Position numbers and translations under genes: made by a program. Below, in pieces: positions 63,993-64,000 of a stretch of DNA of 64,000 nucleotides. Position 1 is the stretch's first letter, and every line of letters begins with the position of its first letter. This stretch comes from Okapia johnstoni (Eukaryota > Chordata > Mammalia > Artiodactyla > Giraffidae). The notes beneath the pieces were generated by a model, which ran no database searches, was not told where the DNA came from, and saw nothing but the letters and a program-made list of their open reading frames with translations. The stretch is from positions 51,464,001 to 51,528,000 of the forward strand of contig CM044320.1 in assembly GCA_024291935.2 (NCBI GenBank). The letters are read 5' to 3'.

Positions 63993-64000
63993 CTGGAGTA

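Overview
This is a stretch of ruminant (pecoran, most likely bovid) nuclear DNA. I found no protein-coding gene, exon, tRNA, rRNA or CRISPR array that I can support. The identification rests on repeats: about 18 Bov-tA SINEs (tRNA-Glu-like head joined to a Bov-A body), two BovA2 SINEs, two CHR-2 SINEs (the cetacean/hippo/ruminant family), nine pieces of the BovB (RTE) LINE and several artiodactyl L1 3' ends. All of these sit on an older mammalian layer of L2, MIR, L3/CR1, MaLR-type LTRs and hAT-Charlie elements. Nearly every open reading frame of 60-240 codons lies in one of these repeats or is a chance frame in AT-rich DNA. The window is best read as intergenic or intronic.

Layout. 1-4550 is mostly unique sequence with a small L3/CR1 piece, one Bov-tA, a MIR and a perfect GATA-motif dyad at 2583-2608. 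4552-5289 is a solo LTR with a 5-bp target duplication and a CHR-2 SINE inside it. 5430-12260 is repeat-dense: Bov-tA with a (CA)n tail, two BovB copies, L1, L2, MIR and LTR pieces. 12261-13430 is unresolved. 13636-15249 is a BovB copy carrying a Bov-tA and an inverted duplication of part of itself. 16000-19185 holds three MIRs and two L2 copies. 19186-22750 has LTR pieces, SINEs and unique DNA. 22755-24424 is unique and may be regulatory. 24425-29640 is a thick nest of MER5A, L2, CHR-2, Bov-tA, BovA2, BovB, MIR and L1. 29641-32580 is unique and a good candidate for conserved regulatory DNA. 32583-37830 contains an MLT1 LTR, BovB, SINEs and a long L2. 37831-40069 is unique. 40070-45255 holds MIR, BovB, L1, L2 and SINEs. 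45680-46627 is unique with two dyads. 46628-53290 is MaLR, MIR, L1, L2 and SINE. 53291-57549 is mainly unique, with hAT elements and one MIR, and includes the best repeat-free candidate regulatory block (56040-57549). 57550-64000 is again repeat-rich and ends in a short BovB copy.

How the parts relate. There is no operon-like or pathway logic here. What can be read is insertion order. L2 and MIR are oldest, LTRs and hAT elements are intermediate, and L1, BovB, Bov-tA and BovA2 lie on top; many insertions are confirmed by intact target-site duplications. The possible functional content is in the repeat-free blocks. Conservation across mammals is the decisive test, and I cannot run it from the sequence alone.
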